From Alphaproteobacteria bacterium (lineage in GTDB: Bacteria; Pseudomonadota; Alphaproteobacteria; UBA9219; RFNS01), in assembly GCA_016124955.1 (NCBI GenBank), contig WGMR01000007.1, forward strand, positions 96,840-154,102: DNA of 57,263 nucleotides, given 5' to 3'. Below, piece after piece: positions 44,867 through 54,417 of the stretch. Within the stretch, counting starts at the first letter, position 1; each line of letters begins with the position of its first letter. A program made the position numbers and the translations under genes. The notes under the pieces were generated by a model. The model made no database searches. It was given only the letters and a program-made list of their open reading frames with translations, and was not told the origin of the DNA.

Positions 44867-45775
44867 CTATGGCGCGGCGGCGATCAAGCGTTTTGCCTTG
44901 CGGTTCTGGTGCCATATCACATACAGCCCGGCAAGAATGATGACGGTGGCGCCCGCAACCGTTGCGGGGGCGGGCACATCGCTCCACACAACCCAGCCGA
45001 GCAGCGCGCCGCCAGCGATCTGGCTATAGTGGAACGAACCGGCGATCGCCGCCTGCCCGTGACGCAGCGATGCGACCATCAGCATCATGCCGGCGCCGCT
45101 GGCGACGCCCGCAAGCGCGGTGGCGGCAAGCCCTTCGATGTCGCCGGCCCATGGCTCGCCGCGCGCAAGCATCAGGCCGCCGAACACGGCGACGATCAGC
45201 AGATCGGGATAAAAAGCGAGCGCCATGGAGCTTTCGCGCGCATGTGCGAAGCGCGTATAGACGTTTTGTCCGGCAAAGAACAGCGCGCCCGCCGCGGTCG
45301 CGATTACGCCGGCCCAGCTGCCTTCTTCGCTTGGCGCTATGCCGTAGCGCGCCGCCAGGATAACACCGGCGAACCCGACGAGGATTGCCAGCAAAACGCC
45401 GCGCGGCGTTTTTTCCCGCAGCCACAGCGCGCCCATGGCGGCCGTGATCAGCGGCGCGGCGAATATGATGGTGTAAAAATCGGCCAATGGCAGCCAGGTG
45501 ACGCCCAGCACGGTCGAAAGCGCGGCGCAACAGGCAAGGATGCTGCGCGTGAAGATAATGCGCGGGCTGGCGATTCGCAGCGAAGCGCGCCCGCTGCGCA
45601 AAAGCGCGAAGACCAGCACCGTAAGCCCGGCGCATGCGCCGACGATCACCATTTGTTGCGGCGTTGCGATCGTGGCGCTGCCCCATTTGATAAACGCGTC
45701 GCTGAGCACCCATGCCTGGAACGCTGCGAGCGAAAGCAGCGCGGCCGCGAGCGGAGAGGGAAGGAAAGGTTGCAT
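44867..45775 (-). CDS. EamA/DMT-family transporter
   Basis: 302 residues with ten hydrophobic segments in two EamA repeats (LSLAAFQAWVLSDAFIKWGSATIATPQQMVIVGACAGLTVLVFALL at the start; SQIAGGALLGWVVWSDVPAPATVAGATVIILAGLYVIWHQNRK at the end). Distant paralogue of the transporter at 7101-7997. It starts 5 bp after the diguanylate cyclase stop and is probably the last gene of the cobS-cobT-GGDEF unit. Substrate unknown. Confidence 0.87.
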   Translation of the reverse strand: MQPFLPSPLAAALLSLAAFQAWVLSDAFIKWGSATIATPQQMVIVGACAGLTVLVFALLRSGRASLRIASPRIIFTRSILACCAALSTVLGVTWLPLADFYTIIFAAPLITAAMGALWLREKTPRGVLLAILVGFAGVILAARYGIAPSEEGSWAGVIATAAGALFFAGQNVYTRFAHARESSMALAFYPDLLIVAVFGGLMLARGEPWAGDIEGLAATALAGVASGAGMMLMVASLRHGQAAIAGSFHYSQIAGGALLGWVVWSDVPAPATVAGATVIILAGLYVIWHQNRKAKRLIAAAP

Positions 45776-45780
45776 GCGCG

Positions 45781-47118
45781 TTACGTAGCCTCAACACGGT
45801 TACGCCCGGCCTGCTTGGCGCGGTACAGCGCCGCATCGGCGCGCGCGAGCAGCGCGTCGATATCGCCGTCCTGCGCTTCAAGCTGCGTCAGGCCGACGCT
45901 AATGGTGCATTGAACCGCGATCTTTCCGGCGGGGATTTTGCGGTCCGCTATGGCGGCGCGCAGGCGCCCGGCGGTTTCCGTCGCCGCCTTCATGCCGGTT
46001 TCGGGCAGCAGGATCGCGAATTCCTCGCCGCCCAGGCGGCCGATCAGATCGGTCTGGCGCAATTCATCCTGGCACGCCTTTACAACTTGCTGGATCACGA
46101 TATCGCCCGCGGCATGGCCGTGCGTGTCGTTGATCGCCTTGAAATGATCGATATCGAGCATCAGCAGGGTAAGGTCGCGCGCGAAACGGCGGGCCCGCCG
46201 CAATTCCTGTTCGCCCTGATCGAGGAAATGACGGCGGTTGCTGATACCCGTCAGCGCGTCGGTTGTCGCTTGATGGAACAGTTCGGCTTCAAGCTGCTTG
46301 CGCTGGGATATATCGTTGAGCGCGACCAGCACCGCGCCTTCGCCGCTGTAATCCGTGAGAATGGCGGCAACCTCGGCCATGAATTCGCGCCCGCCATGGT
46401 TCTTCATGCGAATTTCGAGTTCGCGCAATTCCTTGATGGTATCGAGCATGGTGTGGAAATCCGTGGCGTCTTCCGGATCGGCAAAGAAATCGAACAGTTT
46501 CATTTTACGCAAAAGCGCGCCGCTGCGCCCCAGCAGCAGGCAGGTCTTGCGGTTGACGAACAATATCTGGCCATCCTTGCGGCGCGTGATCGCAACCGGG
46601 TAGGGCAGCACTTCCAGCACCGCGCGCAGGCGCTGTTCGGTCGCCAGCAATTGCTGCTCGGTTTTCATATGGTCGGACACGTCGAACACATTGACCTGCA
46701 TGGCGGGCGTGCCGTGCCAGTCGATCACGCGGCGGGTGGCGTTGATCCACAGTTCGCGGCCATCTATGGTTTGCGCGCGCTCGCGGTTGATGGGCGGGAT
46801 GTTCTTGCCGCGCAGCAGCGCGGCATTGCGCTGTTCGACCATCGCCCAGTTTTCGGGCGGCACCAGCGGCCGCAGCAACGGCATCGCCAGAACTTCCCTG
46901 GCCGATTTAAAGCCGAACAGACGCGCAAAAGCTTCGTTGGCGTAAACCGCGCGGAAATTCTGATGCACCACCACGCCCTGCACCGCGTTATCGATCAGAT
47001 CGCGGAAATCGGGCAGCAAATCTTCGGCGCGCCGGCCGCGCCTGCGGCGGCGTTCGGGCGTTTTTTGTGCGGCTTTGCCGCGCGGTTTCTTCGTGCCCTT
47101 CGCCGCGGCCTTTTTCAT
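45781..47118 (-). CDS. Diguanylate cyclase with PAS sensor domains
   Basis: 445 residues. A lysine/arginine-rich N-terminus ([18 protein letters not shown]...) and no membrane helix, so cytosolic. PAS domains at about 33-165 ([32 protein letters not shown]) and 168-285 ([35 protein letters not shown]). The GGDEF domain from about 285 has an active A-site ([16 protein letters not shown]) and the inhibitory RxxD site (RQTD, five residues before GGEEF), so it should make c-di-GMP with product inhibition. The start overlaps the cobT stop by 4 bases (ATGA). Confidence 0.92.
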   Translation of the reverse strand: MKKAAAKGTKKPRGKAAQKTPERRRRRGRRAEDLLPDFRDLIDNAVQGVVVHQNFRAVYANEAFARLFGFKSAREVLAMPLLRPLVPPENWAMVEQRNAALLRGKNIPPINRERAQTIDGRELWINATRRVIDWHGTPAMQVNVFDVSDHMKTEQQLLATEQRLRAVLEVLPYPVAITRRKDGQILFVNRKTCLLLGRSGALLRKMKLFDFFADPEDATDFHTMLDTIKELRELEIRMKNHGGREFMAEVAAILTDYSGEGAVLVALNDISQRKQLEAELFHQATTDALTGISNRRHFLDQGEQELRRARRFARDLTLLMLDIDHFKAINDTHGHAAGDIVIQQVVKACQDELRQTDLIGRLGGEEFAILLPETGMKAATETAGRLRAAIADRKIPAGKIAVQCTISVGLTQLEAQDGDIDALLARADAALYRAKQAGRNRVEAT

Positions 47119-48986
47119 GCCGTTCCCCTGCGTCCGCGCCGCGCGCCCGGGCGCTGTTCTTCGTCGAACAGGGATGCGAGTTGTTCCATCATCACGCCGC
47201 CAAGCTGTTCGGCATCGGTCAACGTCACGGCGCGGCGGTAATAGCGGGTCACATCGTGGCCGATGCCGATTGCGAGCAGTTCGATATCCGACATGGTTTC
47301 GATCCAGTCGATCACGCTGCGCAGATGCGATTCGAGATAGTGGCTGGGGTTGACCGACAGCGTGGCGTCATCGACCGGCGCGCCATCGGAAATGACCATC
47401 ATGATGCGGCGCTGTTCGGGCCGCGCCAGCAATCGCGCATGCGCCCACATCAGCGCCTCGCCATCGATATTTTCCTTGAGCAACCCTTCGCGCAGCATCA
47501 GGCCGAGATTGCGGCGCGCGTGCCGCCAGGGCTCGTCCGCGGTTTTGTAAACGATGTGGCGCAGATCGTTGAGGCGGCCGGGGTTGGCGGGTTTGCCGTG
47601 CTTGACCCACTCGTCGCGCGCGAGGCCGCCCTTCCATGCGCGGGTGGTGAAACCGAGAATTTCGACCTTGACCGAGCAGCGCTCGAGCGTGCGGGCAAGG
47701 ATATCGGCGCTCATGGCCGCGAGCGTGATCGGCCGTCCGCGCATCGAACCCGAATTATCGAGCAGAAGCGTGACGATGGTATCGCGAAAATCGGCCTGTT
47801 TTTCACGCTTGTAGGAAAGCGGATGCGCCGGCGCGGCGACGATGCGCGCCAGCCGCGCGGTATCGAGCAGCCCTTCTTCGAGATCGAATTCCCACGCCCG
47901 CGTTTGTTTCGCCAGCAAGCGGCGCTGCAGCCGGTTGGCGAGCCGCGTGATCATGCCCTGATAGCTGCGGACCTGTTGATCGAGCAACCCGCGCAGGCGC
48001 CCGAGCTCGTCCGGGTGGCAAAGATCGCCCGCCGAAGCAATCTCGTCGAAACGGTCGGTGAAAACGCGGTATTGCGTGCGCGGGCCGTTCGCCATCGCGC
48101 CTTCATTGTGCCAGGGCGGCGCGCCCGCTTCGGGATCCGTAGCGCCGTCCTGCGTTTCATCCTCCTCCTGCTCGTCTGCCATCGCGGATTCGTCGGAAGC
48201 CGCCAATATGGCCTCGGCCGGTTCGTTTTCGCTCTTGTCGGCCGCGCCGCTTTCGGCGGAAACGGTTTCGGTTTCCGTTTGCGGCGCTTCGGCCGGCTCG
48301 GGCTTGCTGTCTTCGCTTTCCTCGCCCTCCTCCTGCTCGCGCGAAGAAGGAAAATCCATTTGCATCGCGCGCAGAAGCTTGCGGATATTGTCGGCGAACA
48401 GTTTTTGATCGTGCATGCTGGCGGGCAGCTGCTGCAATTGCCGGCCGATGCGCTTCGTCAGCCACGGCCGCCACAGATCGAGCGCGGCCTTGCCCGCTTG
48501 CGGCGGCGGCGTTTGCAAAAGCGCTTCATATGTCATCATGCGCATGACATCCGGCAGCGGCGCCTGCGCGCGTTCTGTTACCTGGCCAAGGCCCTGCTTG
48601 GCGCAGCGGTCTTCGAGCAGCGCGACAAGGTTGGCGGCCACACCGGGCATGGCGGCGGCACCCAGCGCTTCGCAGCGCGCCTGCTCCATCACATCGAAGA
48701 TCGCGCGCGCCATTTCGCCGCCGCCCGCCTGCGCCGCTGCGCGGGCGTGCAACTTGGGATCGTGGTGGCGGACGCGCAGCGCGGCGGCATCGGACGCGCC
48801 GCGCACGTGCGTGCGCTCGCTTTGCGTCAGCGCGATGGACGGCAACGGAACGCGCACGCGCTTGCCGCGCGTGGCCGGCGCTTCGGTGGAAAACACGATA
48901 TCGAGATCGGGGGCGCGCGAAACGGCACGGATCGTAGCGGCTGTGGCACGCTTGAAGGTTTCAGCGGGCGTGTCGGGGGCGGTCAT
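47115..48986 (-). CDS. cobT: Cobaltochelatase subunit CobT
   Basis: 623 residues from ATG 48986 ([32 protein letters not shown]); the frame is open to 49034, inside cobS. N-terminal CobT domain ([29 protein letters not shown]), a long acidic, disordered middle ([25 protein letters not shown]...) and a C-terminal von Willebrand A domain with MIDAS-type [28 protein letters not shown]. With CobS it forms the AAA+/VWA motor that loads cobalt in aerobic cobalamin synthesis. The catalytic subunit CobN is not in this window. Starts 7 bp after cobS. Confidence 0.94.
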   Translation of the reverse strand: MTAPDTPAETFKRATAATIRAVSRAPDLDIVFSTEAPATRGKRVRVPLPSIALTQSERTHVRGASDAAALRVRHHDPKLHARAAAQAGGGEMARAIFDVMEQARCEALGAAAMPGVAANLVALLEDRCAKQGLGQVTERAQAPLPDVMRMMTYEALLQTPPPQAGKAALDLWRPWLTKRIGRQLQQLPASMHDQKLFADNIRKLLRAMQMDFPSSREQEEGEESEDSKPEPAEAPQTETETVSAESGAADKSENEPAEAILAASDESAMADEQEEDETQDGATDPEAGAPPWHNEGAMANGPRTQYRVFTDRFDEIASAGDLCHPDELGRLRGLLDQQVRSYQGMITRLANRLQRRLLAKQTRAWEFDLEEGLLDTARLARIVAAPAHPLSYKREKQADFRDTIVTLLLDNSGSMRGRPITLAAMSADILARTLERCSVKVEILGFTTRAWKGGLARDEWVKHGKPANPGRLNDLRHIVYKTADEPWRHARRNLGLMLREGLLKENIDGEALMWAHARLLARPEQRRIMMVISDGAPVDDATLSVNPSHYLESHLRSVIDWIETMSDIELLAIGIGHDVTRYYRRAVTLTDAEQLGGVMMEQLASLFDEEQRPGARRGRRGTA

Positions 48987-48993
48987 TGCCGCG

Positions 48994-49983
48994 CTATTGC
49001 ACCAGGGAGCGCGCGTCGAGCGTAAGCTCGGCATTCATGCAGCGCTGGTAATATTCGGCCACCACGGCGCGTTCGGCCTCGTCGCATTTGTTGAGGAAGC
49101 TGAGGCGGAAGGCGGTTTCGACATCGCCGAATATTTGCGCGTTCTCGGCCCATGTAATGACGGTGCGCGGCGACATCACGGTGGAAAGATCGCCCTGCAT
49201 GAAGCCCGCGCGCGTCAGATCGGCCAGCGCCACCATGGCGGAAATGGTCTTGCGGCCTTCGGTATCGTCGAAGCCTTTGACCTTCGCGAGCACGATCGCG
49301 ACTTCTTCATCATGCGGCAGATAATTGAGCGTGGCGACGATGTTCCAGCGGTCCATCTGGCCCTGGTTGATCTGCTGCGTGCCGTGATAAAGACCGGTGG
49401 TATCGCCAAGGCCGACCGTATTCGCCGTGGCGAACAGGCGGAAGGCGGGGTGCGGGCGGATCACGCGGTTTTGATCGAGCAAGGTGAGCTTGCCTTCGAC
49501 TTCCAGCACGCGCTGGATCACGAACATGACGTCAGGGCGGCCGGCATCATATTCATCAAACACCAGCGCGCAGGCGTGTTGCAGCGCCCACGGCAGCATG
49601 CCTTCGCGGTATTCGGTGATTTGCTTGCCGTCTTTCAGCACAATGGCGTCCTTGCCGATCAGATCAATGCGGCTGATGTGGCTATCGAGGTTGATGCGGA
49701 TGCAGGGCCAGTTGAGCCGCGCCGCCACCTGCTCGATATGCGTGGATTTGCCGGTGCCGTGATAGCCTTGCACCAGCACGCGGCGGTTGTGCGCGAAGCC
49801 GGCGAGGATGGCGAGTGTGGTATCATGATCGAAGCGGTAGGCGTCATCGATCGCGGGCACATGATCGCCCGCGGCCGAAAAGGCCGGAACCTGCAAATCG
49901 CTATCGAGCCCGAAGGTCTGGCGGACCGAAACCTTGATGTCCGGGAGGCCGGTTTCGTCGGCGGTGGCGGCAGGCGCTTGCAT
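48994..49983 (-). CDS. cobS: Cobaltochelatase subunit CobS (AAA+ ATPase)
   Basis: 329 residues. N-terminal conserved block ([32 protein letters not shown]) and an AAA+ core: Walker [22 protein letters not shown], Walker [15 protein letters not shown], sensor [22 protein letters not shown], and arginine-rich [13 protein letters not shown]. Complete. First gene of the cobS-cobT-GGDEF-EamA run, with about 130 bp before phhA. Confidence 0.95.
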   Translation of the reverse strand: MQAPAATADETGLPDIKVSVRQTFGLDSDLQVPAFSAAGDHVPAIDDAYRFDHDTTLAILAGFAHNRRVLVQGYHGTGKSTHIEQVAARLNWPCIRINLDSHISRIDLIGKDAIVLKDGKQITEYREGMLPWALQHACALVFDEYDAGRPDVMFVIQRVLEVEGKLTLLDQNRVIRPHPAFRLFATANTVGLGDTTGLYHGTQQINQGQMDRWNIVATLNYLPHDEEVAIVLAKVKGFDDTEGRKTISAMVALADLTRAGFMQGDLSTVMSPRTVITWAENAQIFGDVETAFRLSFLNKCDEAERAVVAEYYQRCMNAELTLDARSLVQ

Positions 49984-50110
49984 GAAAAATCCTTGTGTTG
50001 GCGGTATTTTACCAGTGTAACAGCACGCCCGGCCCCGCGCCAGCGGCAGGGAATGATATTAAACAATTGTTATAATGGGAATTTTCGTTGCCGCCGGCTA
50101 TCCGGGCCGC

Positions 50111-50941
50111 CTAGTAACCGCGCGGTTCGAACAATTCGTCTTCCGGCAGCGCTTGTCCGGGCGGCAGCGGTATGCACCCGGCATAGCGGCTGTAAAGCGG
50201 CATAAAATCGCCCGCCGTCATGGCCGTCAGGTCGGCAAAGCTATGGGCAACGAAATAGATTTTCTGCAAGTGGCCGACATAAAAATCCGTCTGCACCATG
50301 CGTTCCGGCGCGAGTCCGACGCGCAAGGGCCGCGGATCGTTGAGGCAATAATCGGTTTCGCCCGGTGAAGACAAAAGCCCGCCGCCAAGGATGCGCAGGC
50401 CGCGCGGCGTATCGATCAGGCCGAAATCCACTGTGTACCAGAAAAGCCGCGCCATCATGGCCGCCTCGCCGTCGCTGCGCGCCAGGGCGCCCTGGCGCGC
50501 GAAACTTGCAAGAAAATCGCCGTACGGCTTGTGGCACAGCATGGGCACATGGCCGAAGCAATCGTGGAAAATATCGGGCTCCGCCACATAGAAATCCATT
50601 TCCTCGGCCGACCGCATGCGGCAGGTGACCGGGAACACCCGGCTCGACAGCATGGCGTTGAAATCGTCGTTCGAGACCAGCCCGGTTACCGGCATCAGCG
50701 TCCAGCCCGTGCGCGCTTCAAGCCGTTCGCTGGTGCGGGCGATATCGGGGATGCGTTCGCATGTATCCAGCACATCGAGCCCGGCAAGATGTTCGGGCGT
50801 TGCGTGGGTTTCGGCCAGCTTTGCTTGCTGCGCGAACAGCGTGCGCCAGCGGCCCTGTTCGGCTTCGGTATAGCCGGCGTAATCCTGTACCGTCGTGCCG
50901 CCGCTGCTGCCGAAGCCGGGATAGGTGTAAATCTGGTTCAT
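50111..50941 (-). CDS. phhA: Phenylalanine 4-monooxygenase
   Basis: A 276-residue, single-domain bacterial aromatic amino acid hydroxylase that makes tyrosine from phenylalanine with a pterin cofactor. The iron ligands are His126 and His131 in IFHDCFGHVPML; the third ligand, normally Glu in FWYTVEFGL, is Asp172 (RLFWYTVDFGLIDT), confirmed by reading the DNA. Other conserved blocks: LMPVTGLVSNDDFNAMLSSRVFP, RILGGGLLSSPGETDYCLND, YFVAHSFADL. No regulatory ACT domain, as usual for bacteria. No phhB (pterin dehydratase) gene is nearby. Confidence 0.93.
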   Translation of the reverse strand: MNQIYTYPGFGSSGGTTVQDYAGYTEAEQGRWRTLFAQQAKLAETHATPEHLAGLDVLDTCERIPDIARTSERLEARTGWTLMPVTGLVSNDDFNAMLSSRVFPVTCRMRSAEEMDFYVAEPDIFHDCFGHVPMLCHKPYGDFLASFARQGALARSDGEAAMMARLFWYTVDFGLIDTPRGLRILGGGLLSSPGETDYCLNDPRPLRVGLAPERMVQTDFYVGHLQKIYFVAHSFADLTAMTAGDFMPLYSRYAGCIPLPPGQALPEDELFEPRGY

Positions 50942-50973
50942 GGTTTCTCCGGCCTGTGCGGGCGGCGGGCACT

Positions 50974-51600
50974 TTATTCGTCCGCGGGTGCGCCATAGGA
51001 TGTTTTTAGCACGGCAAAGGCCTGGTTGATGACCTTGAATTTCTCTTCCGCCTGCTTGCTGCCGCCATTGGTATCCGGGTGATGTTTTTTCACCAGCACC
51101 TTGTATTGCGCCTTGATGGTGTCCAGCGTCACCGGCGCTTTCAATTCAAGCACCGTCAGCGCGGCGGCGATGGTGGCGGGCAGCTCATCGCCCTTGCTGC
51201 GCGGTTCGCGCGGGGAAAAGGCGCTTGCAAACGTATCGTCGTCTTCGGCAAAAAATTCGCGCTTCACGTTCGCGCGCAAATTATCCTCGGCCGCGCGCCA
51301 GCCCCCGGCGGGACGGGCGCCTGCCGGCGGGGCGGTGCCGCGCTGCCAGCAGGTATCGAAGCGGATATGCTCCTCGATCTCGGTTTCGCTCATGCCCGCG
51401 AAATAATCCCAGCTTTCGTTGTATTGCCGGGCGTGGATGAGGCAGAACCAGTAATAATCGTTTAGCTGCGCGCGGCTTTTGGGCGCACGGTAAAGCCCGG
51501 CCTCGCTGCAGCCGGGACAATCGCAGGCTTTCAGCTTTACCGGCCGGTCGAGCCCGTAAAGGGCGGCGTCTTTTTCCTTGATGGTGTTGCGCATCCCCAT
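50974..51600 (-). CDS. J-domain protein, alphaproteobacterial DnaJ-like
   Basis: 208 residues from ATG 51600 (MGMRNTIKEKDAALYG). The N-terminal part carries a CDCPGC pair and a conserved region (AGLYRAPKSRAQLNDYYWFCLIHARQYNESWDYFAGMSETEIEEHIRFDTCWQRGTAP). The C-terminal ~60 residues form a J domain (KAPVTLDTIKAQYKVLVKKHHPDTNGGSKQAEEKFKVINQAFAVLK; HPD present). It should stimulate DnaK; the cysteines may bind zinc. The frame is open to 51693, which would overlap the divergent bolA gene. The bolA/J-domain/cobST neighbourhood is typical of alphaproteobacteria. Confidence 0.88.
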   Translation of the reverse strand: MGMRNTIKEKDAALYGLDRPVKLKACDCPGCSEAGLYRAPKSRAQLNDYYWFCLIHARQYNESWDYFAGMSETEIEEHIRFDTCWQRGTAPPAGARPAGGWRAAEDNLRANVKREFFAEDDDTFASAFSPREPRSKGDELPATIAAALTVLELKAPVTLDTIKAQYKVLVKKHHPDTNGGSKQAEEKFKVINQAFAVLKTSYGAPADE

Positions 51601-51671
51601 AATATGCTTGGCGAAATTACCGTAAACAAGGCTTTTGGGCACATTTATAGTGTAGGGCAGGCAGGTTAGCG

Positions 51672-51953
51672 ATGGCTGAAGGTACGCGCGCACGATCGAT
51701 CCGGGAAAAACTGGTTACCGCATTTAAACCATCCCGGCTTGATTTGGTTGACGAATCAGCCCGCCATGCGGGGCATGCGGGCGCGCCTGCGGGCGGGGAA
51801 AGCCATTTCAGGCTCACAATCATTGCTCCCGCGTTTGACGGCAAAAGCCGGGTTGAACGTCACCGCATGGTCAATCAGGTTTTGGCCGCAGAGCTGGCGG
51901 CGGGGCTGCACGCGCTGACGATCAAGGCACTAGGCGAACAGGATGCCGATTAG
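51672..51953 (+). CDS. BolA family protein
   Basis: A 93-residue member of the BolA family, which works with monothiol glutaredoxins in iron-sulfur handling and stress. Features: IREKLVTAFKPSRLDLVDESARHAGH, GGESHFRLTIIAPAFDGKSRVERHRMVNQVLAAELAAGLHALTIKALGE, with the invariant histidine of RHRMVN. Divergent from the J-domain gene by 71 bp. No glutaredoxin gene is adjacent. Confidence 0.93.
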   Translation: MAEGTRARSIREKLVTAFKPSRLDLVDESARHAGHAGAPAGGESHFRLTIIAPAFDGKSRVERHRMVNQVLAAELAAGLHALTIKALGEQDAD

Positions 51954-52179
51954 CGGTAACGTCCCGGGCCACCAATATACAAGTAATAGGTAATAAAATA
52001 CCTTGAACCATCAACATAATGGTTTATGCAGACACTTGTATGACATTGATATTAAAAGAAAAATATTTTACCTGCATAAAATGTTATGTTATACTCCTGC
52101 GTGTTGCGAGGCATAAAAACAGGCTTCCCCCCGGTTGTCCGGCCTCGTTCTGCTCAACCCGTTGAATAGGAGTATTCCT
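51954..52179 (+). promoter_or_regulatory. AT-rich regulatory region with promoter and inverted repeats upstream of the RHH gene
   Basis: 226 bp, strikingly AT-rich between about 51972 and 52095 compared with the GC-rich surroundings. A near-consensus promoter is present: TTTACC (52067-52072), 17-base spacer, TATACT (52090-52095). Upstream lie ATACAAGT (51977-51984) with its inverted partner ACTTGTAT (52034-52041), and AACCAT-N7-ATGGTT (52006-52024). These may be binding sites, for example for the RHH product itself. The ribosome site AGGAG precedes ATG 52180. Confidence 0.6.
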
Positions 52180-52623
52180 ATGACCGAGAACAACCTAAGC
52201 GAACTTCAGGGCCAAGCGACAGGCGCGATTGCCGGCACGATGGCTCCGGCGCCAGCCATGCTCGCAAACGCGCGCGAAGCCATGCTTTCGACCCCGATGC
52301 CGCGCAGCCAGGGCCGCTCCAGCCTGGTCAGCCGCAACGTTACGGTCGCGGGGCACCGCACCAGCGTAAGGCTTGAGCCCGATATGTGGGCGGCTCTTAG
52401 CGATATCTGCAAGCGCGAGCGCACCACAATCCATGAAGTGTGCACGGCCGTGGCCGAACGCAAGGGCGAGGGGTCTTCGCTGACCGCCGCGATCCGGGTT
52501 TTCATTATGGCCTATTTCCGCGCCGCCGCGACCGATCAGGGCCATGTCATCGCCGGGCACGGCGCGGGCATGCCTTTTCGTATCGAAGCCACGATGGCGA
52601 ACGGCGGGCTAGTGCGTAAATAG
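52180..52623 (+). CDS. Ribbon-helix-helix domain protein
   Basis: 147 residues. A disordered, methionine/alanine-rich N-terminus (about 60 residues) is followed by a ribbon-helix-helix fold of the RHH_4 type common in alphaproteobacteria: SLVSRNVTVAGHRTSVRLEPDMWAALSDICKRERTTIHEVCTAVAERKGEGSSLTAAIRVFIMAYFRAAA. These act as DNA-binding regulators; targets unknown. ATG 52180 is preferred over upstream 52135 because TAGGAG lies 8 bases upstream. It has a strong, AT-rich promoter of its own and no toxin partner. It converges with aroB, 5 bp apart. Confidence 0.88.
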   Translation: MTENNLSELQGQATGAIAGTMAPAPAMLANAREAMLSTPMPRSQGRSSLVSRNVTVAGHRTSVRLEPDMWAALSDICKRERTTIHEVCTAVAERKGEGSSLTAAIRVFIMAYFRAAATDQGHVIAGHGAGMPFRIEATMANGGLVRK

Positions 52624-52628
52624 ACGGG

Positions 52629-53747
52629 TTAGGACAAAACGCCCGCCCACACGTTGCGTACGGCGGCCGGATCGACATCGCGGGCGACGAAAGCTTCGCC
52701 TATTCCGCGTGCGAGCACGAGCGTAAGGCGCCCGCCTTCCGCCTTTTTATCCTGTTCCATCAGTTTCACGAGCTGCGCGGCATCCGCCTGTATTTTCGGC
52801 GGGTGGATCGGCAGGCCTTGCGCGGCGAAATGCGCGGCGATGCGCGCCGTGACATCGGATTTGCAATAACCCAGATCGGCCGAAAGCCTGAAGGCCAGCA
52901 CGCAGCCAAGCGCCACCGCTTCTCCGTGCAGCAAGGTGGCGTCGAAGCCGGTCGCGGCTTCGAGCGCGTGGCCGAAGGTGTGACCGAGATTAAGCAGTGC
53001 GCGCTGTCCCGCTTCCTTTTCATCGGCCGCGACCACGGCCGCCTTGGCGGCACAGCTGGCCTTGATGGCATAAACCTGCGCTTCGCTATCGCCCGCCAGC
53101 AGCTTGCCGCCGTTCTTTTCGCACCAGCCGAAGAAGGCGGCATCGTTGATCAGCCCGTATTTCACAACCTCGGCGTAGCCTGCGCGCAATTCCCGCGCCG
53201 GCAGGGTTTTCAGCGTTTCGGTATCGATCACCACCATTTGCGGCTGGTAGAAGGCGCCGATGAGGTTCTTGCCGATGCGATGATCGACCGCGGTTTTGCC
53301 GCCGACCGCGCTATCGACCTGCGCCAGCAGCGTTGTTGGCACCTGCACGAAAGGTATGCCGCGCAACGCCAGCGCGGCGGCCAGCCCGGCGATATCCCCC
53401 ACAACCCCGCCGCCAAGCGCGAACAGCAGGGTTTTACGGTCGATGCGCCGCGCGAGCAGGGCATCGAGGATCTTTTCGAGCTGGACGAAATTCTTGCTCG
53501 CTTCGCCCGGCGGAATGACCACGGGTTCCAGCAGCCGGTGCCCGGCCGCGCGCAGACTCGCTTCCAGCGGCTTCAGATAATACGCGCCGACCGTGCTGTC
53601 GGTGACGACGACGCAGCTGCGCGTACCAAGGCGCGCCGCCGCCAGCGCGCCCGCTTGCGCGATCTGGCCGGTGCCGATCGTGATATCGTAAGCGCGGTCG
53701 GTGCCTTCGGGCGGCAGGGCGACGCGTATGATTGCGGGTTCGGTCAT
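52629..53747 (-). CDS. aroB: 3-dehydroquinate synthase
   Basis: 372 residues. Second step of the shikimate pathway: DAHP to 3-dehydroquinate with NAD and a metal. Motifs: VVIPPGEASKNFVQLEKILDALLARRIDRKTLLFALGGGVVGDIAGLAAALALRGIPFVQVPTTLLAQVDSAVGGKTAVDHRIGKNLIGAFYQP (NAD site GGGVVGD and catalytic lysines), RAGYAEVVKYGLI, LNLGHTFGHALEAATGF and LLHGEAVALG (metal ligands). Complete. It follows aroK by about 40 bp. Confidence 0.97.
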   Translation of the reverse strand: MTEPAIIRVALPPEGTDRAYDITIGTGQIAQAGALAAARLGTRSCVVVTDSTVGAYYLKPLEASLRAAGHRLLEPVVIPPGEASKNFVQLEKILDALLARRIDRKTLLFALGGGVVGDIAGLAAALALRGIPFVQVPTTLLAQVDSAVGGKTAVDHRIGKNLIGAFYQPQMVVIDTETLKTLPARELRAGYAEVVKYGLINDAAFFGWCEKNGGKLLAGDSEAQVYAIKASCAAKAAVVAADEKEAGQRALLNLGHTFGHALEAATGFDATLLHGEAVALGCVLAFRLSADLGYCKSDVTARIAAHFAAQGLPIHPPKIQADAAQLVKLMEQDKKAEGGRLTLVLARGIGEAFVARDVDPAAVRNVWAGVLS

Positions 53748-53788
53748 GAAAGCAGAATACAGGATAAGGCCGGTCTTGTCATAGCGGA

Positions 53789-54337
53789 TCAGCGCGCGGC
53801 GGCAATCGCTTGCATGATCTGATCGACGGTTTCATCGATCGGATGGTTGCCGCTCTGGATCGCGATATCGGCTTCGGCATAAATGGGTTCGCGCTTGATC
53901 ATCAGGGCCGACAAAACCTCGGCCGGGTCGCCGTCCTTCAAAAGCGGCCGGTCGCCGCGACGCCCGGCGCGCTGTACCAGCGTTTCGAGATCGGCCTTAA
54001 GCCAGACCGAAAGCCCGCGTTGCTTGATCAGCGCCCGGGTTTCATCATCCATGAACGCGCCCCCGCCCGTCGCCAGCACCTGCGGCGACCCGGCCAGCAG
54101 GCGGGCGATCACGCGCCGCTCGCCGTTGCGAAATTCGGCTTCCCCGTAACGTTCGAAAATCTCCGCGACCGAACAACCCGCCGCCGCCTCAACCTCGCTG
54201 TCGGAGTCGGTGAAGGGCAGCGCAAGCCGCGCCGCAAGCTTGCGCCCGACGCTGCTTTTTCCCGAACCCATCATGCCCACAAGCACGATCGTGCGGGTAG
54301 GGCCGTGCAGGGCATTTTCATTACCGATGGTGGCCAT
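53789..54337 (-). CDS. aroK: Shikimate kinase
   Basis: 182 residues from ATG 54337 (MATIGNENALHGPTRTIVLVG); the frame is open to 54373. P-loop GMMGSGKSSVGRKLAARL, shikimate-binding FTDSDSEVEAAAGCSVAEIFERYGEAEFRNGERRVIARLL, GGGAF and the lid R-x-R region (RAGRRGDRPLLK). It phosphorylates shikimate at O3. Upstream of aroB on the same strand and divergent from the tiny membrane gene and xerD, a conserved alphaproteobacterial order. Confidence 0.95.
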   Translation of the reverse strand: MATIGNENALHGPTRTIVLVGMMGSGKSSVGRKLAARLALPFTDSDSEVEAAAGCSVAEIFERYGEAEFRNGERRVIARLLAGSPQVLATGGGAFMDDETRALIKQRGLSVWLKADLETLVQRAGRRGDRPLLKDGDPAEVLSALMIKREPIYAEADIAIQSGNHPIDETVDQIMQAIAAAR

Positions 54338-54417
54338 GCCCTGCTGTATAAAGACTGGCGGGCCGGGCCGCAAGGCGGCTGGAACTCGTGCCCGGGATGT
54401 GCCATCATGCAGGCCTT

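Noticed and set aside
45712-50205. Long plus-strand ORFs (509, 652 and 596 codons) opposite the GGDEF, cobT and cobS genes
   Set aside because: Antisense shadows in GC-rich DNA; composition is His/Arg/Ala/Gln-heavy with no recognisable domain.
52067-52623. Possible toxin-antitoxin system around the RHH protein
   Set aside because: The RHH protein is of the RHH_4 regulator type and the next gene is convergent aroB; no toxin-like ORF is adjacent.
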